Shown here: in pieces, positions 23,627 through 34,247 of the stretch | Numbering within the stretch: position 1 is the first letter of the stretch | How the letters are laid out: the number at the start of each line of letters is the position of its first letter | Assembly (NCBI GenBank): GCA_020740775.1 | Contig: JAHEWK010000016.1 | Coordinates: forward strand, 992,001 to 1,056,000 | DNA: 64,000 nucleotides | Direction: 5' to 3' | Source of the DNA: Ilyonectria destructans | Lineage: Eukaryota > Ascomycota > Sordariomycetes > Hypocreales > Nectriaceae | Program-made: the position numbers and the translations under genes | The notes under the pieces: model-generated | Seen by the model: the letters and a program-made list of their open reading frames with translations, nothing else | Told to the model about the DNA's origin: nothing | Databases searched by the model: none

Positions 23627-25597
23627 ATGGCTTCCGACATGACTGGTACTGGGCCCAAGCTGGCTACAGAGGGTGCCGTCGTCACACCTATCCCCTCTGA
23701 ACCCGACGAGAAGAACGTTGCAAACATCGGTAATCACTCTAATGAGGAGTCTGACAAACCCAAGGATTTCCCATTATCTTGGAAACTTACCGCTCTTGCT
23801 TGTGGTGTCGCCCTCTCCTTCGGATCGTCGTTCGCAGAGAACATCCTCGGGCCGCTCAAGTCCACGTTAAGAAAGGAGCTTGAAATCGACAATGCTCGGG
23901 TAAGCTTCCAATATGACATGAGGTTTATGTGATGAGTATGTGAGGCTGAAATCTTTTCTAAATAGTACGGAGCTATCTCCTCGGCTACTTCGCTCGTGAA
24001 TACAATCCTCCCTATTATAGGTGGATACGGGCTCGACTATTATGGCGTTGAATGGTAAGGTTTTTCTTTCACTGACCTCTTATAAACCAAAAGGATAAAC
24101 AGGAGAGGGGTTTTCCCAACCTTTCACGAGTTTTGCTAATTTATCCAACCGTAAACAGGGGCTCAATGGCTTGTTCTATCGCCATCTTCATCGGCGCTGT
24201 AGTCTCGGCAGCTGGCTCGAACCAAGACTCCTTCAGCCTTGTCTTGAGTGGTCGAATCATCATGGGTTTCGGCAGCACTGTCATCGAGTCTTGTACATCG
24301 AAAGTTAGTTCTAGCGAGCAGAACTAGCATACCTCGTCATCAAGCTAATACTCCTCGTGTAGATCCTAGCACATTGGTTTCAGCACCGAGGGCTTGGTCT
24401 AGTGTATGGACTGGACTTGTCAATTGGTAGGTCTTGAGTGACAAATGAGGAGCCACATATACTCTACATTCGCTAATACTCGTTCCCGGGTTCTAGGAAA
24501 ACTGATTGTGCTTATTGCCAAGGCCACTGCTGTCCCGATGCGAGATGCTAGCTCGTTCTGGGGCTGGGCGCTGTGGATTCCAGCCATCGTCTGCTTCGTC
24601 AACCTTCTGCAAAACGCTTTCTACTTCTGGTGGGCCCGGTCACGACCAGAATGGGCCCAGATTCCCACCGGCCAACAAGTAGCCATGGAAGCTAGCCAGC
24701 GTGAGGGTTCACAGGCTGAAGGCGAGGAAGTTGTTGCTCCCAAGAATGCAGGTCTCCGTTGGTACACTCCCCTCACCAACTGGAAGATCCTTATGCATGT
24801 GCCACGTTTCTTTTGGCTGGTTGTGTGCACCCAGATTCTACAAGCCGGCGTCGTCGGCGGCTTCAACGGTCTCAACGCCGACATCATCCGTTTGACTCGG
24901 GGTTCTACCGACCAGATTGCCGGTTATACATCAGCCGTGCAGCAGGTCATCCCCGTCATCTGCGCACCCTTGCTCGGTTCCTTCTTCGACTTCTTCGGTT
25001 ACAGGATGCTGTTTGTGAGTGTGACATCAGCCATTTGGATCCTGGTGTACTGCCTCATCGGGTTCAGCCATGTCAACGCCCTAGGCGTTATGGTCATCGC
25101 ATCTCTGGCCTCGGCCATGAACGCCCTGCCCTTCCTAGCCTCCATCCCCCTAATGGTACCTAACCAAACCGAACTGGGGCTTGTCTTCGGCATTTGGAAG
25201 GCCTTTAACAACAGCGGAAGCGTCGTTGTTGACATGATTGCTGGCAGGCTGCAAGACGTCACACCTGGAGGAACATATGAGCGAGTCGTTGCATTCTTCG
25301 TGGCCTGCAAGGCTATAGAATTCTGCCTAGGCCTGTTTTATGGTGTACTTGACAGAAAGTACGTTAAAATCTACCTGACCATAAAGAAACGTCCGTATGT
25401 CCTAACAATCCAATGATAGATACCTCGGAAGCATTCTTTCCATCAGTGAGAAGAAGCGCAAAGAACTGGAACAGGATGGCAAAATTAGCGAAACTTTTGG
25501 ACACAAGCCTGGGAAAGTGTTCACCGTTGCAGGACTCTCCCTGCTCTGTTGCTTAGTTGTCATTGCCTGGGTTCTCTTTATTCTCTACTCATTGTAG
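23627..25597 (+). CDS. MFS transporter, MFSD1-like
   Basis: Six exons (23627-23899, 23966-24054, 24159-24303, 24363-24426, 24497-25358, 25420-25597) give 536 aa with about 12 helices. The region YGAISSATSLVNTILPIIGG with GLDYYG, then SGRIIMGFGSTVIES and HWFQHRGLGLVYGLDLSIG, matches the MFSD1-like branch of the superfamily. Its animal members are lysosomal dipeptide exporters; the fungal ones are mostly unstudied. The N-terminal 50 aa are hydrophilic; the C-terminus ends in one hydrophobic helix. The start is the first ATG of the frame. Its place between the ferric reductase and the SDR is compatible with moving a cluster substrate or product, but this is inference. Confidence 0.85.
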
Positions 25598-27465
25598 TGC
25601 TCTATACCGCGTCAAGAGAGACTTACCTTTTGGCCAGTAAGAGTAGACTGTACCTACACAGCCAGACTATACCTACATAGCCAGCTCCTCGAGCATGTAG
25701 TGTGCGGCGGTCATATACTACTTGTTGCTGCGGAGGGTTTAGAGAGAGACAGCCAGGCTGATGTTGGATTTGTACATATTCAAATAGAACATAGAGTGCA
25801 AGTTGGAACTAGTTGCCGTTATCTCTTCACAAACCCCGTGGCCTGGTGTCGTTATCCTCTGTTTGTTGCTTCAGTTTTATTACCTCACGATGTTGCTTTT
25901 GTCCCTCAACGCCGCCCTATCAAAGTCCCTCATCGTATTTAACAGATGGCTAGCGACGGGGACAGTCTACTGTTGGAACTCAACTCGGGTGCTCCTCTAC
26001 AGGGCTAAGACCTGTTCGTGTATGGCAATACAACGTGGCCGAGGTAAAAGGTCTGCCACCGGATTGTTCAGCATAAATACTCTTCTAAGGTTTATTTGAA
26101 TGACTGAGCCGCGTTGCGTGCATTAGCATAACTACTCTCAAGATAAACAAAGTGTTAGCTATACTGGTCATGGTAAATTTGAGTGTGAGAGGTCTTGTAA
26201 AAAAAATGAAGAGTATGTGATTCAGAATACGGCGAAACCAATGCCTACACAGATATCCACACTTTTGTGTTTCGGTACGGCGAGTGAATTTTCATTTCAT
26301 CATAAAATCTCTTAAATGCGATGGCGGGAGAGTGTGTGGTGGCATCCAATGAGCTTACCTTGTTAAATTATTCGTCATCGTGTACATGTGGAAGGCTCCT
26401 AGACATAAAATACCAGGAAAAATGGTAATCGGTGAGATTTGATGTTTGAATAGACGAATTCGTTCTCTACATATTCTGAATACATGCTACTATATATCCC
26501 AAAACTGATTCTGCTTTATTCTCCCCTTCGCCAGATCATCAATCCATTCTCAGGCGTGTTCCGGATAATCAGGAGGCTTTCCTGTTTTGGAAGATCCGTG
26601 ACTCACTCATTCCGCCGGTTACTCATCTCTGACTCATTTTCGGCCAGGAATTCTTCCGCACCCCTTGTCTCGCCCGCAAGATTGTCTATTCTGGCAGTAC
26701 AAATCTTGCCATACTTACGGTGCGGCCGTTATTTTTTACATGTTCCAAACGGTAAATGAGTCAAGTGATGACAGGCCTGTATCGATTGAAAGTCTGATGG
26801 AAGCATTGCCGCACCTCCTGCCAACATGAACTCTGTGGTTTAGGCTAAACCCTTCTAGAGGCATTTGTGGGCTTACTGACGGATGATGGAAGCCCACGGT
26901 ATCATGGAAGGTATCGTCAAGGGAACTATTTTAGACATGTCAGGCTGCAGATCAAAATATTTTGCAAATTTCTCCAAATATCATGGAGGGGCTCTGGCTC
27001 TCGGAACTGTATTCGCGTGTCCATGAGAACTAAAGAGATCCGGCAAATCTTTCCCTTAGTATCGCTGCCCTCCTCATAAAAATATCCGTACGCAACCTCT
27101 CAGTGAACGAGGTATCAGATTTATCACCATAGCCGCATTTTGTAATTCAACATTAGTCCTCCATCAATCTGTGGCAATCCAATAACCCTGATGTTTATGT
27201 ATGCAGTCATGGCCAACTTAGGCTTGGGTATGAAGCTCTCCCCTCACCTAAGAACAAGGTTTACTTGGTTTTTCACAAATACATGCACTATGAACCACTT
27301 ATGCGCCTATTTACAGGTAGAAGTCCGTTTCACTCCGAAATTCTCCCATAGTAGCTAGTCGCTGTGTTTTACCACATCTTTCTTTGCCCGAGCGGTCAAG
27401 CCAGGCTTTCTCCACAGGAGTGGTTGTGATTTGCTCTCAATAATATACAAGTGAATAATATCTAC
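25598..27465. other. Long intergenic region (1.9 kb), AT-rich
   Basis: Convergent 3' flanks of the MFS and SDR genes. No frame with family resemblance. Short direct repeat TACCTACACAGCCAG / TACCTACATAGCCAG near 25651-25683. The rest shows nothing I can name. Confidence 0.4.
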
Positions 27466-28455
27466 TTAGTATGTGGACGGAATCACAGACAGTCGACCTC
27501 CATCGTTTGCAAGGATTAAGCCATTGCAGTAAGCCCCAGCCCTGCTCGCGAGATACAAGATCGAGTCGCCCATCTCCTCTTCTGTCCCGAATCGTCTTGC
27601 TGGCATAAAATCTTGATGGTCCAGTGTTTCTGTCTCAGGATCACGAGAAGAGATAATGGAATCAGCCATTTCTGAGGGGAAAACTGTTCTTTTCTTTAGT
27701 ATATCTTCCTCAGACAGATAAGGAAAACTCACATCCAGGAGCAAGGGTGTTGACCCTGATTTGATACGGTGCCAGATTGGTTGAGGCGTGACTAGCTAAT
27801 TGTGCGATTGCAGATTTACTTGCAACATATGCTGGAGGGGATGCCCTTTCTCGGCTGAATGATCCAACGCTTCCTGTAATAATAACCTGGCTTTGAATCG
27901 AGGGAACTTTGCTTCCAGAGTTCAGTGGCGCGCCGAACCCACCTTTCACGGCATTCTTGTTGCCGGCATCGAGAAGTTCCAAAAACGCAAGCATGGTAAA
28001 GTAAGCCCCAGTTACGTTGACATGAAGTACATCCGTGAAGCTCTCTATAGTTACTTCGTCGAATAGGTTTCTGCGGAGTTCCTGGATGGTCATCTCAGGG
28101 TCGAACGACTTTAAAGGACCTAGCACTCCCGAGTTCGCAATAATCAGGTTTATATAGCCGAAGTCATTTGAAACTGTGTTGACAGCGGCCTGAAGCGAGT
28201 CTTTTGAGGTGACGTCGCACACTAAAGGGCTGATGCTTGGGTGTATAGTTGCTGCTGCTTCTAAGGTGGCCTGCCGTCGACCAAGAATATAGACTCTTTT
28301 CGCGCCGGCTCCTGCAAGAGCCCTCGCCATCATGAGACCAAGTCCTGGATTCTGTCATATATCGGAAGACATATGTGCCTTGAAAACTTACCAGTGCCGC
28401 CACCACTGATAACTGCAACAATACCATCAACTCTAAACAAGGCTGAGGAGTCCAT
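27466..28455 (-). CDS. Short-chain dehydrogenase/reductase (classical SDR)
   Basis: Exons 28455-28392, 28344-27733 and 27683-27466 give 297 aa. The N-terminal cofactor motif GGGTGLGLMMA is assembled across the first splice. Then come NSG (as IIANSGVLG), catalytic Ser in ITGSVGSFS, the active-site YVASK and NTLAPG. LILGRRQATLEA-like Arg residues after the second strand suggest NADP(H). The C-terminal ILANDGGRL fits the family. Such enzymes oxidise alcohols or reduce ketones in the cytosol. It lies in tandem with the SnoaL-like gene, about 610 bp apart, same strand. The substrate is unknown. Confidence 0.9.
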
Positions 28456-29066
28456 GCTGGGCCGTGTTTTTAAAGGTTTGGTAAGACTTGTGAAGAAAAT
28501 AGAAGCGTCCCAAAAAAAAATGAGGCATCCTTCTTTTCCCATTAAATAGAAGGAAGCTCAGCTCATAGCTCACGCGTACGTAGTGGTATCATAAATGGAT
28601 TTAGCATAATTCTCCGCTAAGTCCGTTCACTCCTCACACAGCTCCACTACGGAGTTAGGGTCAGCTCCGTGAAATTTTGTAAGTAATTCAAACAACCTTA
28701 GTGAGCACTAGAGGCTAAGTGTGTTAAGTAACCAATATTAACCCTCTTAAGGTACCCGGGTTATGACGGGTAGGTGTCCTCTCAGAGCCTGAACATCCCG
28801 GATGTTGAAGCTCCATTGTGGGCTGCGGTCGGCCGACAGGATGCAGATCATCGATGTTTTCAATTACATACCCGAAATAATATTTAAATCATTATCTAGA
28901 ATGCAGGTATGTGCAGGTTTATGCCTGCGATGGCCATTCATATCAATACGTAGGTCATGGCGACAATCCCAGGGATCACAGCTCTTGATGTTGTTTCGAT
29001 CAGACTGAGAGACAATGGAAGATGAATTCATTTCCAAACTCTATTTGAAATGTGATTCTGATTCTA
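28456..29066. other. SDR promoter region
   Basis: Spacer between two - strand genes. Contains ACGGAG and CTCCGT as inverted half-sites separated by 10 bp at 28649-28670, a possible Zn2Cys6-type site about 200 bp upstream of the SDR start. No gene is seen. Confidence 0.4.
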
Positions 29067-29658
29067 TCATTTTGTCAACATAGCAGCCATGGGGGCAGTA
29101 TCCTATCAATAAAATGCGGATCAGTATCAAGAAGCATTGGGCTACAAGTAAAAATGATATGGCTTACAGCAAACACCTGCATCCTCCTAAGCCGAGGATC
29201 TCCTGAATCAATGCTGGATTCTTCAATAGTCATATGAGAAGCAAATGGAGAGTCCAAGAAATTGCCATTCTTGAAGCCCGTGTTGAGGGTACCTAGTACC
29301 ACAAGCTCCAACCTATTCTCGTGACTCGTGAACACCTGAAGAACTCGATGTTCTCTTAGATTCACTACTGCCCACGCATTATCTCGACTCTTTGCAATTT
29401 CTGATTCAGACTTAGTTGGCGATGGGTACTCAAGAAATTAGCACGGAAGCATAAAATACCGGAAGACCCTTGGAAAGTCCCGTTGGGTGAGAGCAAAGTT
29501 GCGTCCTTGGAAAACACCTCGGACGCCATTCTCGCACCGGCATCAGGTTGTTTGGAATCCGCGAGCTGATAGAACTTTGTAATCAAGTCCTTCACACCAT
29601 TATTCAAGGTGGCGGCGGGCCAAACTGTCTTGTCGATCGCGTGATTCATCTTGCTCAA
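29067..29658 (-). CDS. SnoaL/NTF2-like small protein
   Basis: Exons 29658-29460, 29400-29168 and 29102-29067 give 155 aa. Residues such as GVKDLITKFYQLAD, ASEVFSKDATLL, SRDNAWAVV, HRVLQVFTS and LVVLGTLNTGF follow the NTF2-like/SnoaL-like cone fold, and the spliced end VFADTAPMAAML is usual for the fungal members. These proteins are often isomerases, cyclases, hydratases or binding proteins in catabolic and natural-product clusters. The last intron uses the second AG (29103-29104), since the first would leave only 26 bp. Divergent from the VOC gene over a 302-bp shared promoter. The activity is not predictable. Confidence 0.8.
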
Positions 29659-29960
29659 TATCCAAGATCAATGGGAACACAAATGGGTGAAGAGTAGTAA
29701 AAGACAGGTGTACAGACGCTAGTTAATGGCTTAGATCGGGATTAAGCAAAAGTAATTCAAGAAATACCGATGTGAAGACCGAGGAAATACGCTATGGCAT
29801 CTCGGCCCTGAGCGGCTTCGGCCTCGGGGCCACGGGATCGCACAATTGCACCCCTCCCCTATCATCCGGAAGTATATTTATCAGCTTCTATCTTGTTAGA
29901 CCAAGATCAACATACAGTGTTCAAATCTCCACATAATATTACCCTTCTCGATCACAAGTC
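29659..29960. promoter_or_regulatory. Bidirectional promoter, SnoaL-like / VOC genes
   Basis: 302 bp between divergent starts. It includes CGGCTTCGGC at 29813-29822 near the middle, followed by CTCGGGGCC, and a TATATTTAT stretch near 29872-29880 placed for the + strand gene. Confidence 0.6.
29813..29822 (+). promoter_or_regulatory. Candidate cluster regulatory element CGGCTTCGGC
   Basis: Exact copy of the element at 19434-19443 (opposite orientation) and 37388-37397. Lies about 155 bp from one start codon and 139 bp from the other. The role is inferred. Confidence 0.45.
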
Positions 29961-30560
29961 ATGTCAGCTACTGCCATTCCAGATTTCGATGCTCCTAGCA
30001 AATCCGTGCTGAGGCCTGCATCATTGGCCCATGTGGTGCTACGCACTGCGAACCTGGAAAAAATGTCCGAATTTTATGTCAATTTCCTTGGCGGAGATGT
30101 GGTTTACAGCAACAACATGATTTCATTCATCACGTTCGATGAAGAACACCATCGAATCGCTCTTATTGGCATTCCAGATACGGCACCAAAGATGCCCCTC
30201 TCCTGCGGGTTGGAGCATATCGCTTTCACGTTCTCCAACCTGGCCGATCTTTTACTTGCCTATCGTCAGCGTAAAGCTGTGGGCATAGATCCTGTGTGGT
30301 GCGTGAACCACGGCCCAACGACGAGCATCTACTACAAGGACACGGACGGAAATATGCTGGAAACGCAAGTGGACAACTTTGATACAGTTGAGGAAGCCAC
30401 AGCCTTCATGTCAAGCGAGAAGTTTTCTGAGAATCCTATCGGCACGGACTTCGACGCGGAAGATCTGATTGCTGCTCTCCGAAGAGGCGAGGACCAGGAT
30501 CTTCTCAAGAAACGCAAGGAGATCGGGCCGCGAGGGATGCCAGACCTCAGTGGCATGTAA
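29961..30560 (+). CDS. VOC-fold protein, single-domain extradiol-dioxygenase/glyoxalase type
   Basis: Single exon, 199 aa. The VOC fold is seen in LAHVVLRTANLEKMSEFY, CGLEHIAFTFSN and YYKDTDGNMLETQVDNF. His24, His86 and Glu134 stand at spacings like the 2-His-1-Glu iron site of type I extradiol catechol dioxygenases (2,3-dihydroxybiphenyl dioxygenase group), and Tyr125 lies nine residues before the Glu. If active it would cleave a catechol next to its hydroxyls; glyoxalase or isomerase activity is also possible. The C-terminal 50 aa are charged and extend beyond the core. Shares a promoter with the SnoaL-like gene. Next to an aromatic hydroxylase and P450 this supports ring modification. Confidence 0.8.
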   Translation: MSATAIPDFDAPSKSVLRPASLAHVVLRTANLEKMSEFYVNFLGGDVVYSNNMISFITFDEEHHRIALIGIPDTAPKMPLSCGLEHIAFTFSNLADLLLAYRQRKAVGIDPVWCVNHGPTTSIYYKDTDGNMLETQVDNFDTVEEATAFMSSEKFSENPIGTDFDAEDLIAALRRGEDQDLLKKRKEIGPRGMPDLSGM

Positions 30561-31080
30561 CTCAATTGTACCTACGCTATTGGTTTTCCTCTCGCTGCAT
30601 GAATCGTTCGGTAGCTTGCAGTTTAATTCGATGTTGTGAGAGAAACAGAGCTATGCCAGCTGCTATCAATAGAGTCCTTGAGTGTGATGCATCGGTCTCA
30701 GGTTGCTATTTCTCGCCCAGCTACTATTGGTCGACTCGATTGTTCAAGCTAAGGCTCGGGCTCGGGCTTAGTGCCATTTCTGTGGGTGGATTAGCGCCAA
30801 AGCTCGGCTTCAAGTTTACCCTCGGGTTCGGGTTCGGGTTCGGGCTCCGGCTTGTGTCAGCGGAGGAAGATATCGACATTTGGTCCAGGGGTCATGTCTG
30901 TCCGTTCTCACTTTGGTCAAGTTGATAATTTTGTAACAATGGTTTGTCATTCGATCCGTTGGCGTTGGCACATGGCGTTTGAAACCGGGTCAATCTCTGA
31001 TACTCTACGATACACTGGGGTTTGATCTCGTTTGCTTTGTGCTTGCATAATACAGTATTCTCCTCGGCATAAATCTCCTC
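30561..31080. other. Convergent spacer with CTCGGG/TTCGGG tracts
   Basis: Between the VOC gene and the first Zn2Cys6 regulator. Contains GGCTCGGGCTCGGGCTT (30753-30769) and a longer TTCGGG array listed separately. No gene is seen. Confidence 0.45.
30821..30850. repeat. TTCGGG hexamer array
   Basis: CTCGGG followed by three TTCGGG units and CTCCGG. Related tracts lie at 16699-16713 and 19401-19410; a CCGACC/CCGAAG version is at 37366-37397. Confidence 0.7.
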
Positions 31081-33569
31081 TCATGATACTGGATGGGCAT
31101 TTTGACTAGCCGATATCCAATCTCCGAGCCAATGCTCATCAGATATCTCTCCCGAAGGCAATGCTAATATGCCTGCTATATTTGTGAAGTATGAATCAGG
31201 CGAACTAGATCGATGGTCCCCCTGCAACCCAAGATTCGCGGTGACGGCCTCAGATAACGCAGGAGCGGAAACTTCCATACTAGGCCTCGGCAGGATTTGG
31301 TGAGATCCTCCCGCTTCGTCATTGTAATTGGTTGGAATACCCATGGACTCGTCGGTATTCGTCTGGCGCTCCAAAGATAGCGCGCGACATTGCCTGCGAT
31401 GGTTATGATCTGGGCCGGAACTTTGTGAGTGAGGGCCTGTGGGTGTTAAAGACGTCCTCAGAACGCTTCGTGCTTGGCGGACAAATTCGGTCGTTTTGGT
31501 GAAAGCAGCCTCCCCTGATGTGATGTACTCCAAGCGACCGAAGAAGCCGACTATGACTTCCATGAGGGCAATGTCGTTTTGAATGGAGTCATCGGGCGGG
31601 CTGCAGACAACATGCATGAAGATCGTAGTAAGAGCGGTGAATGGATAATAAAATACCAACCTTTGATTGAGTAAGAATGTTAGCCAAACGTATCTTTAAG
31701 GTATGCTCGGTGCAAAAGATTGAACGCGTAGGCTCTGATATCAGAGCCTATGTTAACTTACCATCCCGGAGTAAAGCTTTCAATATCAAGGTACCGCGTG
31801 AGAAGCACCATCGACCTTGCTGCTTCTATGTGACTTATGTTTGCCGCTTCAGAAACAGGGTTCCCTGCTTCCTTCTCGCCCTGTGTGAACATGGGTGTAA
31901 ATCGTCGGTAAATAGCGCATAGGACATAATAATAGGAATAATGTAGAACAAGAAGTTGTGTACGTGACGGTCCAGCAATGCCACAAACCCTACCGAATGG
32001 TTTCCCGGGTTGTATTTCAGTCGGAAGGCTGTGTCTCCATGATTCCACGTTACTTAGTATTTTGGTCACTTTTGCGTGGAGCTGAGATGACGGTGAATGC
32101 AACGCTGAAGCCGAGTAAAGCTCATGTGTGATTGTGCCACATATCCGAGCAAGTTTGGTAAGACATAGGAAAAAGTCAAAGGACTGGCCCTCAGCTGTCG
32201 TCTCCGTACCCAAATCTCGTCCTAGGACCACCTGTAGGCCATGAGGGAAGGAGCAGCTGATTTCGTCATCGTGAATGACAGGAGGGCGGCCGCAGCGGAG
32301 AGCAATTGTTTTGTCGAGGCAGTAGACCACCCAAAATATTCGGTTTCGTTCTCGTTGCTCGCTCTCCGTCAACGCCCATTCTGGTGGCGGACGATGATTC
32401 AGTGCGAGACTTTGGGCCAGTCGCGAGGCCGCCGAAGACAACGTGTACTCAAGCCGTTGGGGGCTCGACATTCCTTGAGCAAAGACCGTCATCACGGCCA
32501 GTGCTTTCACCGCCAGCAGGTCTGTTTCGGCATGAATCATCTTCGACTCATAGTACAAGGCGTTTTGAAAATAGTCCCAAGCCTCACGACCAGATACCTG
32601 AAATGCCTCGGCAGTTTCATCAGAGAGGGCAGCTCGACAGCCGGAGGCCAGCACCGCGTTCAACAAGGCCTTCCAAGAAAAGCTCCCTTCACCAGGCTCC
32701 GTACCATATGTCGCAAGTTGGGCTTCGAAATCGGCTCGGTCCAATATTGGGAAGATGATTTGTACAGTCGAAAAGTAGGCTTCCACATATTTGCTAATGT
32801 CTGCGGGTGAAATGGCTTTCAACGAGAGCGGTGCACCCGGTGAGGAGCACGGTCCGAAGCGCACACACTTTGGCTGTCTCAAGTGACTCAGGACACTATT
32901 TCGAATATCCAGAATAGTGCTGCAGAGTGTGTGTGAGCCTGGGATGTGGTCTCGTATCCAATTCAATCCGAGGTCGGAGATAGTTGCGATGCCAGACGAT
33001 GGTCCGGTATACTCGTCTCCTTCATCGGTTCTCATCCATACAGCCGGGTGCCGATTTTGGAAGCTGTCGGTGGCATTTCCGCTTAGTATGTCGTCCAAGA
33101 GGCCTCCTGCGTCGTCGACCTTCAAAAGTTGCCCATTCGAATCAATATTGATGTTGAACGGCGATTGGAAACGCTGATCTACACTGGCCTCTTCGGCATG
33201 AGGAGCACAGTGGGATCCATCGCTGGTTCCATCAGCGTCGGCCACAACAATGGTCTGTTCGTTTTCTTCAGTGTGATTCGGGCCGTCGTCGACCGACTCC
33301 AGGAGAGCTGGCATCTCTTGGATGTCGGTTCCTTCGGGTCGCGTATCTCTGTGGCGTACAACACGATTGCCATCGTATGAAACGAAGATCCGTGCATCCT
33401 CTATTCCGCTGTTCGTCCACCGTCGCTTCCGCCGTTCGCCGGCGTATGTACAATGACTCGATCGAAGTTTGCAGTTCTGGCAGATTGGAAGGGTTCGATC
33501 GCACTTGATTTTGCGTGCTCGGCAAGTTGCGCATGCCATTTCTAAGGCATAGGTGCCATCTAGGGGCAT
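31081..33569 (-). CDS. Zn2Cys6 transcription factor with fungal-specific regulatory domain
   Basis: Exons 33569-31762 and 31660-31081 give 795 aa. The binuclear zinc cluster has Cys13, 16, 23, 30, 33 and 40 (C-x2-C-x6-C-x6-C-x2-C-x6-C), followed by a basic linker GERRKRRW. An acidic stretch with many Asp/Glu (about 90-160) may activate. The middle homology region starts near 240 (AISPADISKYVEAYF) and includes NRIFWVVYCLDKTIALRCGRPP. Nuclear DNA-binding activator of CGG-type sites. The start may be at residue 11 (MACATC). The 101-bp intron contains a 22-bp perfect palindrome. Likely regulator of the neighbouring metabolic genes, by position only. Confidence 0.9.
31729..31750. repeat. 22-bp perfect palindrome inside an intron
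   Basis: Reads TAGGCTCTGAT and its exact complement with no spacer. It lies within the intron 31661-31761 of the Zn2Cys6 gene, about 11 bp from the donor. Confidence 0.85.
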
Positions 33570-34247
33570 CCCGTGGCTCTTTTACAAGCAGCCAACAAAT
33601 TATTCGCTGAATGTAATTATGACGAAGTCCAAAAAAGTGGAAGAGAGGGGTGTTGTTACCCCGGACAATGGAGGATCTGACCGAGAGCTTCGGCTAAGGC
33701 ATCTTAGCCAGGTGTGCTACACCGGCAGTGTAGCCAATAAGAGGAGGATCAAAACGCGGGGTTGGGGAAGTGGATACGTAAAGCGAAGCTAACCGCAATA
33801 CCGGGAAGATGCTACAGCAGGTTGGTCATCTTGCCAATTACCGCAGAAATCCAGTCAACTCTCCCAAGTAGCGCCTTCATATCATCTCCATATTTCCACT
33901 GTTAACCGCAGAAGTATCCATAAGTACCTAATTTTATTGATTGACCTTTGTTTCAATGGGGGCCGCTACTTGGGCAAGATAACTGAGCTTCTACGGTATT
34001 CGTTGGCTTAATTACCAGAATTCAATCAGCTCTTACTCTGGCTTCCAAATCATCTCTTACACGCTAGAAGTTTATTTTTGCACAAGTCCTGGCAGAGCAT
34101 ATGTAATGCATATTGGGAAGATCGAGTATGCTTCCAGGACATTGCAATTTGATAGTACTGCCCCGCCACATCCTCACAGACTGCTCCACGCAGGTAAGCT
34201 CGCGCGTGAGGAGTGCGTCAGCTTCAGTCCACATATTCCAAGGTGGA
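33570..34247. other. Intergenic region between two regulators
   Basis: Promoter of the first regulator (right of 33569) and 3' flank of the second. A frame at 33553-33792 (+) overlaps the start of the regulator and has no resemblance to known proteins. Nothing else is seen. Confidence 0.4.

Noticed and set aside
29142..29167. A 26-bp last intron in the SnoaL-like gene
   Set aside because: Too short for splicing; the next AG gives a 65-bp intron and a better conserved C-terminus.
16699..30850. TTCGGG tracts as internal telomere remnants
   Set aside because: Most Pezizomycotina use TTAGGG; the tracts are short, have C in place of A, and lie in promoter-like DNA.
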